From: an uncultured Chthonomonadales bacterium | GTDB taxonomy: Bacteria > Armatimonadota > Chthonomonadetes > Chthonomonadales > CAJBBX01 | Direction of reading: 5' to 3' | Assembly (NCBI GenBank): GCA_938005745.1 | Contig: CALLMM010000012.1 | Span: 1-64,000, forward strand | Length of the DNA: 64,000 nt | Part shown: in pieces, positions 43,232-54,171 of the stretch | How the letters are laid out: every line of letters begins with the position of its first letter | Numbering within the stretch: position 1 is the first letter of the stretch | Translations under genes and position numbers: made by a program | Notes under the pieces: model-generated | What the model was told of the DNA's origin: nothing | What the model saw: the letters and a program-made list of their open reading frames with translations, nothing else | Databases searched by the model: none

Positions 43232-43933
43232 ATGCAGATCATCCAGTTCCGCTCTCACACCGCCTTCAACGCCAGAGTCTATACCGCTTTGACCGTGATA
43301 GGCTTTTCGGGACTGGCGTTGACGCTGCTCTATGCTGACACCCTCTCAATCTACGCTCTCCTTCTGATACTCCTGCTCTGCGTGCTGCTGCTGCTCTATG
43401 CGCTGCCGCGCGCCGTCCGATACCGGAAAGGAGAGGTGGGAGAGAGGCGCGTGCTTCGCGCGCTGAAGACGCTACCGGACAGCTATACGGCGGTGACCAA
43501 CTTCACGGAGGAGGGAAAGAGGTCGGGAGATACGGATATCCTGCTGTTCGGTCCTCCGGGAGTGGTGACTCTGGAGGTGAAGCGCTATTCCGGGACAGTG
43601 ATGTACGAAAATGGCAGTTGGTGGCGGGTCTATCCTGACGGCGGAAAGCGTCCCCTCAAGCATGTCTCCCTGCAGGCGCGCTCCCAGAGGCAGCAGATGC
43701 AGAAGATCGTCCTGCAGTTGAAGGAGAGCGATCCGGACATGCCGTCCGGGTATATTCCGGTACAGGCGGCGATCGTCTTTGTGGGAACGGAGCGGTTGAA
43801 CCTCATCGGACTGGATATCCCTGCCGTGAAGGCGGAAGATCTGAAGGACTATCTTCTGAAACAGCCCGAACGCCTGAGCCGTACCCAAGTATTCGGGCTG
43901 TTGAAGGCTTTCCTGAAGCGTTATGCCGCCTGA
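43232..43933 (+). CDS. Membrane-anchored NERD-domain protein
   Basis: Two hydrophobic helices (about residues 17-60) are followed by a basic stretch and a NERD (nuclease-related) domain: GEVGERRVLRALKTL, then GDTDILLFGPPGVVTLEVKRYSG, where the Asp and E-V-K match the nuclease active-site pattern. Length 233 residues from ATG 43232; a TTG at 43217 is an alternative. NERD proteins are usually uncharacterised. It ends 13 bases into the convergent CoA-binding gene. Confidence 0.8.
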   Translation: MQIIQFRSHTAFNARVYTALTVIGFSGLALTLLYADTLSIYALLLILLLCVLLLLYALPRAVRYRKGEVGERRVLRALKTLPDSYTAVTNFTEEGKRSGDTDILLFGPPGVVTLEVKRYSGTVMYENGSWWRVYPDGGKRPLKHVSLQARSQRQQMQKIVLQLKESDPDMPSGYIPVQAAIVFVGTERLNLIGLDIPAVKAEDLKDYLLKQPERLSRTQVFGLLKAFLKRYAA

Positions 43934-44337
43934 TACTCCCGGGCGGCGACCATGATACAGGGACCTCCATATACCACGCGCATCCCGTTCGCCAGCGCCT
44001 GATTGACGGCGGCTCTCGACTCCGATTCCGGCTGCATCCAGCAGTATCCGATTTTCAGCTTTCCGGCTGCAATCATGATCTGCTGCGTTACCTCCGGAGG
44101 AACCACCGTCACGAGGACATCAATCGGTTCCGGGATGTTATCCAGATGAGGGTAGACCGGGTCGCCGTCTATCTCCGTCATGTTGGGATTGACGGCATAG
44201 ACGGCGTATCCCGCTCTCTTGAGCGCCTTGTAGACCTGATAACCGTACTTGGTGCGATCTCGCGATACGCCAACCACTGCAAAACTTCTCTGATTGAGAA
44301 TCTCTGCAATGAGACTCGTAAAACGAGTGTTATCCAT
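43921..44337 (-). CDS. CoA-binding domain protein (YccU-like)
   Basis: A stand-alone Rossmann CoA-binding domain of 138 residues, FAVVGVSRDRTKYGYQV near residue 18, VYAVNPNMTEIDG near 47 and YCWMQPESES near 95. Such proteins lack the ligase part of acyl-CoA synthetases and their role is unknown. ATG 44337 is just after pnp (22 bases), so it is probably the last gene of the rpsO-pnp transcript. Confidence 0.88.
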   Translation of the reverse strand: MDNTRFTSLIAEILNQRSFAVVGVSRDRTKYGYQVYKALKRAGYAVYAVNPNMTEIDGDPVYPHLDNIPEPIDVLVTVVPPEVTQQIMIAAGKLKIGYCWMQPESESRAAVNQALANGMRVVYGGPCIMVAAREYQAA

Positions 44338-44358
44338 CTTCGTTTCCTGAGAGAGTGG

Positions 44359-46644
44359 TTATCTTCGCGGGCGGAAGCGCGCCTTCGGGATTTCGTCCCG
44401 ATCCTCATCACCGGTCTCCGGTCGGCTGGCGGGAGGCTCAGGGTGGCTGCCGCCCTGCGGTCGGTCGCTGCGGCGCTCTGCGCCTCTGTCTCCGCCGCGT
44501 CCTCCGCCTCCAAATCCGCCGCCGCCGCTTCGGGGATCACGGCTTTTCACCGCGGCGGCATCGAACGGCTGATCCAGATCTATGGCGGAGAGGTTTACCC
44601 GCCCCTGACTGTCTATCTCGATGACCCGTACCTCCAGCATGTCGCCCACTTTGACCGCATCTTCCGGTCTGCGAACGCGCTGCTCGGAGAGCTGCGAGAC
44701 ATGCACCAGCCCCTCCTTGCCGGGGAGAAACTCCACGAAAGCGCCCATCCCGATCAGGCGGGTCACTTTCCCGATATACTTTTCGCCGATGGTCACCTCG
44801 GCGGTGATTCCGCGAATGATCTGCGCCGCCTGCTCTCCGCCTGCGCCGTCTACGGCGGCGATGTAGATGGTTCCGTCCTGCTCGATGCTGATCGAAGCGC
44901 CCGTATCCGCCTCGATCTGCTTGATCATCTTGCCGCCCGGACCGATCACCGCACCGATCTTGTCCGGATTGATCTGCAGCGTGATGATGCGCGGCGCGTG
45001 CGGGCTGAGCTGCTCGCGCGGCGCGCTGATCGCCTCCAGCATCTTGCTGAGAATATACTGACGCCCCTCCTTCGCCTGCGAGAGCGTCTTCCGGATCATC
45101 TCGAAGGTCAAGCCGCGAATCTTGGTATCGAGCTGTATGGCGGTGATGCCCTGCTGTGTGCCGGCGACCTTGAAATCCATATCACCGGAGAAGTCCTCCA
45201 TGCCCTGAATGTCGGACAGGACAGAAAACTGCTCTCCCCGCGTCATCAGCCCCATCGCGATACCGCTGACGGGGCGAGTGATGGGCACTCCGGCATCCAT
45301 CAGCGCAAGGGTGGAGCCGCAGGTAGACGCCATCGAGGTCGAGCCGTTGGATTCCATCGTTTCAGAGGTCAACAGGATGGTGTAGGGGAATGTATCTTTG
45401 GGGGGCAGAACGGCAAGCAGCGCGCGCTCCGCCAGCGCGCCGTGACCGACCTCTCGTCTGCCCGGACCGCGCAGGGGACGAACCTCGCCCACCGAGTAGG
45501 GGGGGAAGTTGTAGAAGTGCATATATCGCTTGCTGATATCGCCTTCCAATCCGTCCACCACCTGCGCGTCGTCGGAAGAGCCGAGTGTCAGGGCGGTTAA
45601 GACCTGCGTCTGCCCACGTGTGAAGAGTCCGGAGCCGTGCACTCGGGGCAGCAGTCCAACCTCCGCCGTGATGGTGCGGATCTCCTCCGGCTTTCTGCCA
45701 TCCGGGCGGACGCTTTCATCCAGGATCAGGTTGCGGATCTCCTCCTTGACCACCTTCTCCACCGCTTCCGCCAGCTCCGCCTCCTGTCCGGGGAACTGCG
45801 CCGTGAAGCGTCCCACGATCTCATCCTTCAGCTCGCTCAGACCCGATTCGCGCGATGCTTTGTCGGGGTTTTGGATCGCCTGCCGAAGCTCATGCGCGGT
45901 GTTTCCTCGCACAAAATCGAGAATGTCCTGATCCACCTTGTGCACCGCGGTGACGCGCTTCTCCTTGCCGACCATCTCCGCGAGCTGTCGCTGCAACGCG
46001 CAGATCTCGCGGATGGCGTTGTGCGCGAACTGGATCGCCTCGAAGACGGTCTCCTCGTCCACCTCGTTCGCACCCGCCTCCAGCATGTTCACGCGATCTT
46101 CCGGTCCGGCTACGATCAGGTCGAGATCGGACTCCTCAATCTGCTGAATGTCGGGAAAGAGAATAAATTCGCCGTTGATTCGCCCCACACGCACGCATCC
46201 GATCGGTCCGTTCCAGGGAATATCGGAGATGGTAAGGGCGGTGGAGGCGGCTACGACAGCGAGGACATCCGGGGGATTACTGTGTTCGACGGAGAGCGGC
46301 ATCGCGATGACCTGCACCTCATTGCGCATGCCTTCGGGGAATAGCGGTCGGAGGGGGCGGTCAATCAGACGCGAGGTCAGAATGGCTTTATCGCTGGGGC
46401 GTCCTCCGCGCTTGACAAATCCGCCGGGAATTTTGCCCACGGCGTATTTACGCTCCTCATAGTCGCAGGTCAGGGGGAAGAAGTCTATCCCCTCCCGGAC
46501 AAAATTCGCCATGGTCGCGTTCGCCAGCACAATGGTATCGCCCATCCGCAGCCAGCAGCTTCCATTCGCTTGCTTGGCGACGCGCCCGGTTTCCAGCGTG
46601 AGCGTCCTGCCGCCGAGTAAGCCTTCTACTTTGTATACCAACAC
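44359..46644 (-). CDS. pnp: Polyribonucleotide nucleotidyltransferase (PNPase)
   Basis: PNPase degrades RNA from the 3' end using phosphate. Two RNase PH domains (GGRTLTLETGR at the start; second core with SDIQGMEDFSGDMDFKVAGT), then KH (PGGKMIKQIEADTGA) and S1 (GKVTRLIGMGAFVEFLPG) domains are present in 761 residues. The C-terminal 50 residues are a Gly/Arg-rich tail. GTG 46644 is preferred because AGGAG lies five bases before it and the protein then starts MLVYKVEGLLGG; the longer ATG 46689 adds an unconserved segment. The rpsO-pnp order is the classic one. Confidence 0.95.
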   Translation of the reverse strand: MLVYKVEGLLGGRTLTLETGRVAKQANGSCWLRMGDTIVLANATMANFVREGIDFFPLTCDYEERKYAVGKIPGGFVKRGGRPSDKAILTSRLIDRPLRPLFPEGMRNEVQVIAMPLSVEHSNPPDVLAVVAASTALTISDIPWNGPIGCVRVGRINGEFILFPDIQQIEESDLDLIVAGPEDRVNMLEAGANEVDEETVFEAIQFAHNAIREICALQRQLAEMVGKEKRVTAVHKVDQDILDFVRGNTAHELRQAIQNPDKASRESGLSELKDEIVGRFTAQFPGQEAELAEAVEKVVKEEIRNLILDESVRPDGRKPEEIRTITAEVGLLPRVHGSGLFTRGQTQVLTALTLGSSDDAQVVDGLEGDISKRYMHFYNFPPYSVGEVRPLRGPGRREVGHGALAERALLAVLPPKDTFPYTILLTSETMESNGSTSMASTCGSTLALMDAGVPITRPVSGIAMGLMTRGEQFSVLSDIQGMEDFSGDMDFKVAGTQQGITAIQLDTKIRGLTFEMIRKTLSQAKEGRQYILSKMLEAISAPREQLSPHAPRIITLQINPDKIGAVIGPGGKMIKQIEADTGASISIEQDGTIYIAAVDGAGGEQAAQIIRGITAEVTIGEKYIGKVTRLIGMGAFVEFLPGKEGLVHVSQLSEQRVRRPEDAVKVGDMLEVRVIEIDSQGRVNLSAIDLDQPFDAAAVKSRDPRSGGGGFGGGGRGGDRGAERRSDRPQGGSHPEPPASRPETGDEDRDEIPKARFRPRR

Positions 46645-46746
46645 TTTTCTCCTGAAAAAAGAAGGGGTGTCGAGATGCGGCAAAGCCATAGAGCGCAGGT
46701 ACGGAAGACCGCCTGCGTTCTGATTGCCTCCATCCCGGCACCCGGG

Positions 46747-47022
46747 TTAAATCTTGCTGCGAATACCGAGCCGGCTTACCAGCGTGCGGTAGCGCTCGAT
46801 GTCTTTTTCGCTTAAATAGTTCAGTAGCCGGCGACGCCGACCGACCATCATCATCAAGCCGCGGCGAGAGTGATGGTCTTTCTTGTTCACCTTCAGGTGA
46901 TCGTTCAACTGGTTGATCCGCGCGGTCAACAGCGCAATCTGAACCTCGGGTGAACCTGTATCCGTCTCGTGCGTTTTGTAGTCCTCTATGATCGAGGACT
47001 TGCGTGCTCGTACAAGCGGCAC
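46747..47022 (-). CDS. rpsO: 30S ribosomal protein S15
   Basis: Primary 16S rRNA-binding protein of the small subunit. The 91 residues include [38 protein letters not shown] and a typical ending near [10 protein letters not shown]. The GTG start lies ten bases after AAGGAGG. It lies upstream of pnp as in most bacteria, 100 bases before its start. Confidence 0.96.
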   Translation of the reverse strand: MPLVRARKSSIIEDYKTHETDTGSPEVQIALLTARINQLNDHLKVNKKDHHSRRGLMMMVGRRRRLLNYLSEKDIERYRTLVSRLGIRSKI

Positions 47023-47131
47023 CTGTCAACTTCCTCCTTGTCATCCAATCAACAGGCAAGTATATCTCATTTTAAGACCGATGTCAATTGTCTGAGTACG
47101 TTGGAGGGAGGAGAACCGGTCCTGTCAGGAT

Positions 47132-47160
47132 TTGTGTAAAGTAATCCTATCTGGTATCAT
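47132..47160 (+). promoter_or_regulatory. Promoter of metH
   Basis: TTGTGT at 47132-47137, a 17-base spacer and TATCAT at 47155-47160, with a 50-base leader to the metH ATG. The leader is too short for a cobalamin riboswitch. Confidence 0.5.
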
Positions 47161-47218
47161 ATATTTTTGCCGACTCAATAATCCGTTCAGGATAATCTAT
47201 GGGTAAAGGCGGGCTGAC

Positions 47219-50200
47219 ATGGACACCTCTCATCCGTTATATGATCTTCTACAGCGGCGTATACTGATCATGGATGGAGCGATGGGCACCATGATTCAGC
47301 GTCTGAAACTATCGGAGACAGACTATCGCGGCGAACGTTTCAAAGACCATCCCTTCGACCTGAAGAACAATAACGAGGCGTTGAACCTGGTCGCTCCGCA
47401 GATCATCGAAGATATCCACACCGCCTATCTGCAGGCTGGCGCGGACATTATCGAGACCAACACCTTCAACGCTAACTCCATCTCCCTGAGCGATTTCGGG
47501 ATGGAGCATCTCGTCCGCGAGGTGAATATTGCCGCCGTACAGATCGCGCGCAGGGCGATCGAAAAGCGGAACGCTCTCGATCCCTCCCGGCAGCGTTTCC
47601 TGGCGGGAACGCTGGGACCCTGCAACCGCATGGCTTCACTCTCTCCGGATGCTCACGATCCCGGCGCGCGCAACGTCACATTCGATCAACTGGTAGATGC
47701 CTACTATGAACAGACCTCCGCGCTGATGGAGGCGGGGGTGGACATCCTGCTGACGGAGACGGCGTTCGATACGCTCAATCTCAAAGCCTCGCTGTTCGCC
47801 ATCCAGAAGTATTTTGAGGAGGGCGGTCATCATCGTGTGGTGCCGATCATGGCATCCGTCGCCTTTCCGTTAGACGCCAGCGGCAGAACCCTCTCCGGTC
47901 AGACCGTTGAGGCGTTCTGGATCTCGGTATCTCACGCCCCGCTCCTCAGCGTCGGCATGAACTGCGGGCTGGGACCGTCTCCCATGCGCCCCTATCTGGA
48001 GGAGCTAGCGCACCTCGCCCACACCTTCATAAGCTGCTATCCGAATGCGGGCTTGCCCAATCCGCTCTCCGATACCGGCTTTGATGAGACGCCGGAGACG
48101 ATGGCGCCCAAGATTCGCGAATTTGCAGAAAACGGGTGGGTCAACATTGTCGGCGGCTGCTGCGGAACCACTCCCGATCATATCCGCGCCATTGCGGAGG
48201 CGGTTCAGGACTGCCGTCCGCGCGTACCCCGACTTCGCAGAAGCTTAACGGCGTTCAGCGGTCTGGAGCCGCTGGTGATTCGCCCGGAGACCGGCTTCAT
48301 CACCATTGGCGAGCGGACCAACATCACCGGTTCGCCCAGGTTCGCCCGACTGATCAAAGAGGGAAAGCTGGAGGAGGCGGTAGGGATTGCGCGGCAGCAG
48401 GTGGAGAACGGCGCGAACCTGCTGGACATCAACATGGATGAGGCGTTGATAGACAGCGAATCTATGATGACCCGCTTCATCAACCTGATTGCCGCAGAGC
48501 CGGATATTGCGCGCGTTCCCATCATGATCGACTCCTCTAAATGGTCCGTGCTGGAGGCAGGACTGAAGGGACTGCAGGGGAAGAGCGTCGTCAACTCGAT
48601 CAGCCTGAAGGAGGGTGAGGAGACGTTTCGGCAGTTAGCCAGACTCATCCGCCGCTACGGGGCTGGGGTTGTGGTGATGGCGTTTGATGAGCAGGGGCAG
48701 GCCGACACCTTTGAACGCAAGATCGCCATCTGCGAACGCGCCTACCGTATCCTTACGGAAGAGGTGGAGTTCCCCCCCGAAGACATCATCTTTGACCCCA
48801 ATATCCTGACGATCGCCACCGGGATCGAGGAGCACAACAAATATGCAGTGGCTTTCATTGAGGCGACACGGTGGATCAAGCGGAACCTGCCCGGCTGCAA
48901 GGTCTCTGGAGGCGTGAGCAACATCTCCTTCTCGTTTCGCGGCAATAACGTGGTGCGCGAGGCGATGCACTCCGCCTTCCTCTATCATGCCATTCAGGCG
49001 GGACTGGACATGGCGATCGTCAACGCGGGGCAGCTTGCCGTCTATGAGGAGATTCCCCCCGATCTTCTGGAGCGGGTGGAGGATGTCCTCTTCAACCGCC
49101 GTCCCGATGCGACCGAGCGTCTGATCGCCTTTGCAGAGACGGTCAAAAGCTCCGGAAGAGAGCTGGAAGAGAGAGCGCAGGAGCAGTGGCGAGAGGCGGA
49201 TGTGGAGGAGCGGCTTACCCATGCGCTGATCAAAGGGATTGTGGACTATATCGAGACGGACGTGCTGGAGGCGCTGGAGAGATACGGACGACCGCTAGCC
49301 GTGATCGAAGGTCCGTTGATGAACGGGATGAATATCGTCGGTGATCTCTTTGGCGCGGGGAAGATGTTTCTGCCGCAGGTGGTCAAGAGCGCGCGGGTGA
49401 TGAAGAAGGCGGTGGCGGTTCTCCTGCCCTATCTGGAGGCGGAGAAGGATGCGGGGTCGGATCGCTCCGCCGGCAAGATACTCCTTGCTACCGTGAAAGG
49501 GGATGTGCACGACATCGGGAAGAATATCGTCGGGGTAGTGCTTGCCTGTAATAACTACGAGGTGATAGACCTGGGCGTAATGGTTCCCTGCGAGAAGATT
49601 CTGCAGACCGCCCGCGAACAGCAGGTGGATATCATCGGGCTGAGCGGGCTGATCACTCCGTCGCTGGAGGAGATGACCCATGTGGCGCATGAGATGGAGC
49701 GGGAAGGTTTTACAATACCGCTGCTGATCGGAGGAGCGACCACCAGCCGCGCGCATACTGCCATTAAGATCGCTCCTGCCTATTCGCATGCGGTGGTGCA
49801 TGTGCTGGACGCCTCGCGCGCGGTGGGGGTTGTGAGCCAGTTGCTGAGCGAAGACCAGCGGGCGGACTTTCTGTGCCAGAACCTTGCCGAGCAGGAGCAG
49901 CTCCGTGAACTCAATCGAAAGAGGCGTCAGGATCGGGAGACGCTCACGATTACGGAGGCGAGAGAGCGGAGGGCTGCGATAGACTGGTCTGAGACTGCGA
50001 TCGAGAGACCGGAGTTTCTGGGAGTCAGAACGCTGCGCGATTTTCCGCTGAGCCGTCTGGCGGACTACATTGACTGGTCGCCCTTTTTCCATGTCTGGGA
50101 GCTGAAGGGTCGCTTTCCGCAGATACTGCAGGACAGGGTGATCGGCGAGCGCGCCAGAGAGCTGTATGAGGACGGTCTGAAGCTGCTCGATACGATCATC

Positions 50201-50917
50201 CATGAGAGTCTGTTTACCGCCCACGGGGTCTACGGATTTTTTCCGGCAAACAGCATCGGCGATGACATTGTTCTCTTCACGGATGAGACCCGTTCGGAGG
50301 AGCTGGTTCGCTTCCATATGCTTCGGCAGCAGCTCTACAAGTCCGATTCTCAGCCGGACTACTGCCTTGCGGACTTCGTTGCTCCGCTGGAGACGGGAAA
50401 GGGCGACTATATCGGCGCGTTTGCCGTCACCGCCGGGCACAATGTGGATGCTCTGGTGGAGAAGTTTGAGCGAGATCATGACGACTACAACGCCATCCTC
50501 GCCAAAGCGCTGGCGGATCGCCTTGCAGAGGCGTTCGCCGAGTATCTTCACAAGCGCGTCCGGGAGGAATGGGGGTACGGGCGCGGGGAGAACCTGACCA
50601 ACGACGACCTGATCCGGGAGCGATATCGGGGCATCCGACCGGCTCCCGGTTACCCCGCCTGTCCAGATCATACGGAGAAAAGGACCCTCTTCCGTCTACT
50701 GGAAGTAGAGAAGAACGCGGGCATCTTCCTGACCGAAAACCTGGCGATGCATCCCGCCAGTTCGGTCTGCGGTCTCTACTTCTCGCATCCGCAGGCGCGC
50801 TACTTCAACCTGGGCAAGATTGAGCGCGATCAGGTGGAGGACTACGCCAGGAGGAAGGGGGTGGAGGTGCGGGAGATCGAAAGATGGCTTGCGCCTCATC
50901 TGAACTACGATGTCTGA
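47219..50917 (+). CDS. metH: Cobalamin-dependent methionine synthase
   Basis: MetH moves a methyl group from methyltetrahydrofolate to homocysteine through cobalamin. All four modules are in the 1232 residues: homocysteine domain (1-330; zinc ligands in MNCGLGP and [10 protein letters not shown]), folate domain (about 350-620; [13 protein letters not shown]), B12 domain (about 650-900; cap followed by [12 protein letters not shown] with the cobalt-binding His) and the SAM-binding reactivation domain (ending [10 protein letters not shown]). The length equals the family norm. The presence of the reactivation domain means a flavodoxin-type partner is expected. The dapA-family gene overlaps or follows its end directly. 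Confidence 0.97.
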   Translation: MDTSHPLYDLLQRRILIMDGAMGTMIQRLKLSETDYRGERFKDHPFDLKNNNEALNLVAPQIIEDIHTAYLQAGADIIETNTFNANSISLSDFGMEHLVREVNIAAVQIARRAIEKRNALDPSRQRFLAGTLGPCNRMASLSPDAHDPGARNVTFDQLVDAYYEQTSALMEAGVDILLTETAFDTLNLKASLFAIQKYFEEGGHHRVVPIMASVAFPLDASGRTLSGQTVEAFWISVSHAPLLSVGMNCGLGPSPMRPYLEELAHLAHTFISCYPNAGLPNPLSDTGFDETPETMAPKIREFAENGWVNIVGGCCGTTPDHIRAIAEAVQDCRPRVPRLRRSLTAFSGLEPLVIRPETGFITIGERTNITGSPRFARLIKEGKLEEAVGIARQQVENGANLLDINMDEALIDSESMMTRFINLIAAEPDIARVPIMIDSSKWSVLEAGLKGLQGKSVVNSISLKEGEETFRQLARLIRRYGAGVVVMAFDEQGQADTFERKIAICERAYRILTEEVEFPPEDIIFDPNILTIATGIEEHNKYAVAFIEATRWIKRNLPGCKVSGGVSNISFSFRGNNVVREAMHSAFLYHAIQAGLDMAIVNAGQLAVYEEIPPDLLERVEDVLFNRRPDATERLIAFAETVKSSGRELEERAQEQWREADVEERLTHALIKGIVDYIETDVLEALERYGRPLAVIEGPLMNGMNIVGDLFGAGKMFLPQVVKSARVMKKAVAVLLPYLEAEKDAGSDRSAGKILLATVKGDVHDIGKNIVGVVLACNNYEVIDLGVMVPCEKILQTAREQQVDIIGLSGLITPSLEEMTHVAHEMEREGFTIPLLIGGATTSRAHTAIKIAPAYSHAVVHVLDASRAVGVVSQLLSEDQRADFLCQNLAEQEQLRELNRKRRQDRETLTITEARERRAAIDWSETAIERPEFLGVRTLRDFPLSRLADYIDWSPFFHVWELKGRFPQILQDRVIGERARELYEDGLKLLDTIIHESLFTAHGVYGFFPANSIGDDIVLFTDETRSEELVRFHMLRQQLYKSDSQPDYCLADFVAPLETGKGDYIGAFAVTAGHNVDALVEKFERDHDDYNAILAKALADRLAEAFAEYLHKRVREEWGYGRGENLTNDDLIRERYRGIRPAPGYPACPDHTEKRTLFRLLEVEKNAGIFLTENLAMHPASSVCGLYFSHPQARYFNLGKIERDQVEDYARRKGVEVREIERWLAPHLNYDV

Positions 50918-50939
50918 GCGGAAGGAATCCGGTGGGAAT

Positions 50940-51803
50940 ATGAACGCATTTTCCGGGCTGTATGTCGCCACGCTGACGCCCTTTTCCGAAGACAATCGGG
51001 TGAACGCCGGAGTCATCCGCGAGCACGTCGGATTTCTGATACACAACGGGGTCGCCGGTCTCTGCCCTGTCGGAACGACCGGGGAGTTTCTGTATCTGTC
51101 GAAAGAGGAGAAGCTCCGCGTCATCCGGGAGACGGTTCGCAGCGCGCAGGGCAGGGTCCGGGTCATCGCGGGGATCTGGTCGCTGAATATGGCGGAGACG
51201 GCACATCTTGCCCGTGAGGCGGAACAGGCGGGCGCAGACGCGGTCTTTCTTCCTCCCCCCATCTACTATCCGGCAGACGAGGAGACGATCTTTCGTTACT
51301 ATCAGGCGGTCCGTCAGGTGACGCAGCTTCCGGTGTTCGCCTACAACATCCCGGCGTATGCGTCGAACACGATCAGCCTCGCATGCGCTGTGCGCATGGT
51401 GCAGGAGGGCGTGATTCAGGGCATCAAGGACTCGACGGGAGATGCCGGGACGATGACCGCTCTGGTGGAGAGGCTGGGGGAGCGCATATCCGTGATGGCA
51501 GCCAGCGACGCCTTTGTGAGCGCAGCCCGGAAGATCGGCGCGCATGGCTTCATCTCAGCGCTGGCAAACTTCGATCCCGTCCTGGTACGCAGGATCTGGG
51601 ACGGAGAGACCGATCTGCAGGAGACCCTCACTCTGCTTCGCAGCGAGGTCAAGTCCTGCGGAGGACTGCCGGCAATCAAGTACCTTACCGGACTGACAGG
51701 CTTTGCGATGGGATCCTCTCGTCTGCCTTTTTCTGCGTTGACAGACGAACAGAAGCAGCGGCTGCGACAGACGCATGAACGGATATCGGCAGGGCGGCAT
51801 TGA
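50940..51803 (+). CDS. Dihydrodipicolinate synthase (DapA)-family aldolase
   Basis: Class I aldolase of the DapA/NanA group, 287 residues. PVGTTGEFLYLSKEEK near residue 40 is the pyruvate-binding GTTGE block, FAYNIPAYA gives the active-site Tyr, and GIKDSTGDAG the Schiff-base Lys. The same fold serves lysine synthesis and sugar-acid aldolases, and lacking lysine genes nearby, specificity stays open. ATG 50940 (GGTGGGA before it) matches the family start; an upstream ATG at 50910 overlaps metH by eight bases and is a possible alternative. Confidence 0.85.
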   Translation: MNAFSGLYVATLTPFSEDNRVNAGVIREHVGFLIHNGVAGLCPVGTTGEFLYLSKEEKLRVIRETVRSAQGRVRVIAGIWSLNMAETAHLAREAEQAGADAVFLPPPIYYPADEETIFRYYQAVRQVTQLPVFAYNIPAYASNTISLACAVRMVQEGVIQGIKDSTGDAGTMTALVERLGERISVMAASDAFVSAARKIGAHGFISALANFDPVLVRRIWDGETDLQETLTLLRSEVKSCGGLPAIKYLTGLTGFAMGSSRLPFSALTDEQKQRLRQTHERISAGRH

Positions 51804-51804
51804 C

Positions 51805-51822
51805 CTGTGACAACGTTCACAG
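51805..51822. promoter_or_regulatory. CRP/FNR-type binding site upstream of guaA
   Basis: CTGTGA and TCACAG flank six bases (CAACGT), matching the TGTGA-N6-TCACA consensus of CRP-family regulators. Its centre lies about 64 bases before the predicted guaA transcription start, the place for class I activation. Only the site is visible; the protein is not in the window. Confidence 0.5.
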
Positions 51823-51842
51823 CGATTTTTATCTGTTCTCCC

Positions 51843-51871
51843 TTGACAATTGCGCTCCGTTGAGATACACT
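51843..51871 (+). promoter_or_regulatory. Promoter of guaA
   Basis: Perfect TTGACA at 51843-51848, a 17-base spacer and TACACT at 51866-51871. Confidence 0.7.
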
Positions 51872-51938
51872 GTATTTTAGTATTTCCGCTTCATCTCTAC
51901 CGATCTTCGTCTCTCATTTTCTCTTCCACGCGGTTTTC

Positions 51939-53486
51939 ATGCACACCAGTCCTTCGAATGAACTGATAGTTATCCTGGATTTCGGGGCGCAATACACGCA
52001 GTTGATTGCGAGGCGCGTTCGCGAGTGCAGCGTCTACTGCGAGATCCTTCCGTACGATACTCCGCTGGAGGAGATCCGCTCCCGGACTCCGAAGGGAATC
52101 ATCCTTTCGGGAGGTCCCAGCAGTGTCTATGAAGAAGGCGCGCCCCAGATTGACATCGGTGTGTTTCAACTGGGCGTGCCGGTTCTGGGCATCTGTTACG
52201 GGCAGCAGTTGATGGCATATCTGCTGGGAGGGAAGGTATCTCGGGCGGATAAACGTGAGTATGGACGCGCCGATCTGCATGTACATCAGCAGAACGCGCT
52301 GTTTCAGGGGATGCCCGCAGAGCTGACATGCTGGATGAGCCACGGGGACAGGGTGCTGGAGCCGCCTCCGGGATTTCAGACACTGGCATCCACAAAGAGC
52401 AGTCCGGTCGCCGCCATGGCGGATCCAGCGCGAAAGCTCTACGGCGTGCAGTTCCATCCCGAAGTTTCGCATACGCCTTTCGGCAAGGAACTTTTACGCC
52501 AGTTTGTCGTAGATGTATGTGAATGCCATCAGTTATGGACAACCCGCTCCTTCATCGAGGAATCGGTTGAGACGATTCGGGATCAGGTGAAGGGGGCAGG
52601 GGTGGTCTGCGGCGTCTCCGGCGGTATCGATTCCTGCACCGTCGCCGCGCTGGTGCATCGCGCCATCGGAGATCAACTCACCTGCATCTTTGTGGATCAC
52701 GGGCTTCTTCGTCAGGGAGAGGCGGAGCAGGTGAGGCACGATTTTGCAGAAGCTCTCGGAATTCACCTCATCTATGTTGACGCCGCGCAGAGGTTCCTGA
52801 AGAGGCTGGGGGGGATTACCGACCCGGAGCGAAAGCGAAAAATTATCGGCGAAGAATTTGTACGGGTATTTGAAGAGACTGCCGATAATTTAACCGGTGT
52901 GGAGTTCCTTGCTCAGGGAACGCTCTATCCCGATGTGATTGAAAGCGGTACGCGCACCGCCGCCAAGATCAAAACCCACCACAACGTCGGCGGTCTCCCG
53001 GAAGATATGCGCCTGAAAGTGATTGAGCCTCTGCGCTATCTCTTCAAAGACGAGGCGCGCGCGGTCGCCGACGAACTAGGTCTCCCGGAAGCGATCGTTT
53101 GGCGGCATCCGTTCCCGGGTCCGGGACTGGCGATCCGCATCACCGGGGAGGTAACCTTTGAGCGGCTGGAGATGCTCCGTCAGGCGGATGCCATCTTTAT
53201 CGAAGAGTTAAAGAGGGCGAACCTCTACCGGACGATCTGGCAGGCGTTCGCCGCGCTGGCTCCCGGTATCCGAAGCGTGGGGGTGATGGGGGACAGCCGC
53301 ACATATGCGCATCCGATCATACTCCGCGCAGTAACTAGCGAAGATGCGATGACCGCGCACTGGGCGAGACTGCCCTACGACCTGCTGGAACATGTGAGCA
53401 ACCGCATTGTGAATGAGGTTCCCGGCGTCAATCGCGTTGTCTACGATATCAGCTCCAAGCCCCCGGCGACCATCGAATGGGAGTAG
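51939..53486 (+). CDS. guaA: GMP synthase (glutamine-hydrolysing)
   Basis: GuaA aminates XMP to GMP. The 515-residue protein joins a class I glutaminase (Cys in [17 protein letters not shown], His-Glu in QFHPEVSHT) to an ATP pyrophosphatase with the PP-loop [15 protein letters not shown] near residue 225, and a C-terminal dimerisation domain ending TIEWE. Length is standard. The hpt gene starts within or just after its end. Confidence 0.96.
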   Translation: MHTSPSNELIVILDFGAQYTQLIARRVRECSVYCEILPYDTPLEEIRSRTPKGIILSGGPSSVYEEGAPQIDIGVFQLGVPVLGICYGQQLMAYLLGGKVSRADKREYGRADLHVHQQNALFQGMPAELTCWMSHGDRVLEPPPGFQTLASTKSSPVAAMADPARKLYGVQFHPEVSHTPFGKELLRQFVVDVCECHQLWTTRSFIEESVETIRDQVKGAGVVCGVSGGIDSCTVAALVHRAIGDQLTCIFVDHGLLRQGEAEQVRHDFAEALGIHLIYVDAAQRFLKRLGGITDPERKRKIIGEEFVRVFEETADNLTGVEFLAQGTLYPDVIESGTRTAAKIKTHHNVGGLPEDMRLKVIEPLRYLFKDEARAVADELGLPEAIVWRHPFPGPGLAIRITGEVTFERLEMLRQADAIFIEELKRANLYRTIWQAFAALAPGIRSVGVMGDSRTYAHPIILRAVTSEDAMTAHWARLPYDLLEHVSNRIVNEVPGVNRVVYDISSKPPATIEWE

Positions 53487-53497
53487 GGGAGCGGTAC

Positions 53498-54025
53498 GTG
53501 GTGCAGGAAGAGACGATCGAGGAGTTGATCTCCGAGTCTGCTATCCGGAAACGGGTCGCTGCACTCGGACAGGAGATAAACGCCGCATATGCCGGGAAAG
53601 AGATCGTGCTGGTCGGGGTCTTAACGGGAGCCGTTCTGTTCCTTTCCGATCTCATTCGATGCATTCATATCCCCATTGAACTGGACTTTGTAGCAACCTC
53701 CTCTTATGGACAGGCAACCCGATCCTCCGGAGAAGTGAGGCTGCTCAAAGATGTCAGCCATCCCATACAGGGAAAGCATGTCCTCCTAGTGGAGGATATC
53801 GTAGATACCGGATTGACGCTGCGCTATCTGCTGGAGACCTTTCAGGCAAGGCATCCCGCCAGCATTGCCTGCTGCGTACTGCTGGATAAGCCCTCGCGTA
53901 GAGTGACGGATGTACCCCTGAAGTTCCGGGGCTTTGAGATAGAAGACCGATTTGTTGTCGGCTACGGACTCGATTATGCCGGACGTTTCCGTAACCTACC
54001 CTACATTGGAGCGCTTCGTAAGTAG
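53498..54025 (+). CDS. hpt: Hypoxanthine(-guanine) phosphoribosyltransferase
   Basis: Salvages hypoxanthine or guanine with PRPP. The 175-residue protein has VGVLTGAVLFLSDL, the PRPP-binding loop VLLVEDIVDTGLTL and CCVLLDKPSRR, the usual order. GTG 53498 follows GGGGAGCG at seven bases; ATG 53477 inside guaA would add seven residues. The direct guaA-hpt arrangement places GMP synthesis and guanine salvage in one operon. Confidence 0.92.
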   Translation: MVQEETIEELISESAIRKRVAALGQEINAAYAGKEIVLVGVLTGAVLFLSDLIRCIHIPIELDFVATSSYGQATRSSGEVRLLKDVSHPIQGKHVLLVEDIVDTGLTLRYLLETFQARHPASIACCVLLDKPSRRVTDVPLKFRGFEIEDRFVVGYGLDYAGRFRNLPYIGALRK

Positions 54026-54171
54026 AACTGAATTGTCGGCGAGCCGTGCTATCGCATCTGCCGCTTCTCATTGAAATCCATCTTTCCAGACGCCGGCTGT
54101 ACATATAACTCGTTGCAACCACGTTTTGCACTACTCCCTTTCAGAAGCCAGAATGAGGTGAATGATTCGCA

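Noticed and set aside
44146-45600. 484-codon frame opposite pnp
   Set aside because: It runs antisense through the conserved PNPase coding sequence and has no recognisable domain, so it is a shadow.
47050-47218. Cobalamin riboswitch before metH
   Set aside because: The leader after the likely promoter is only about 50 bases and shows none of the conserved B12-box pattern.
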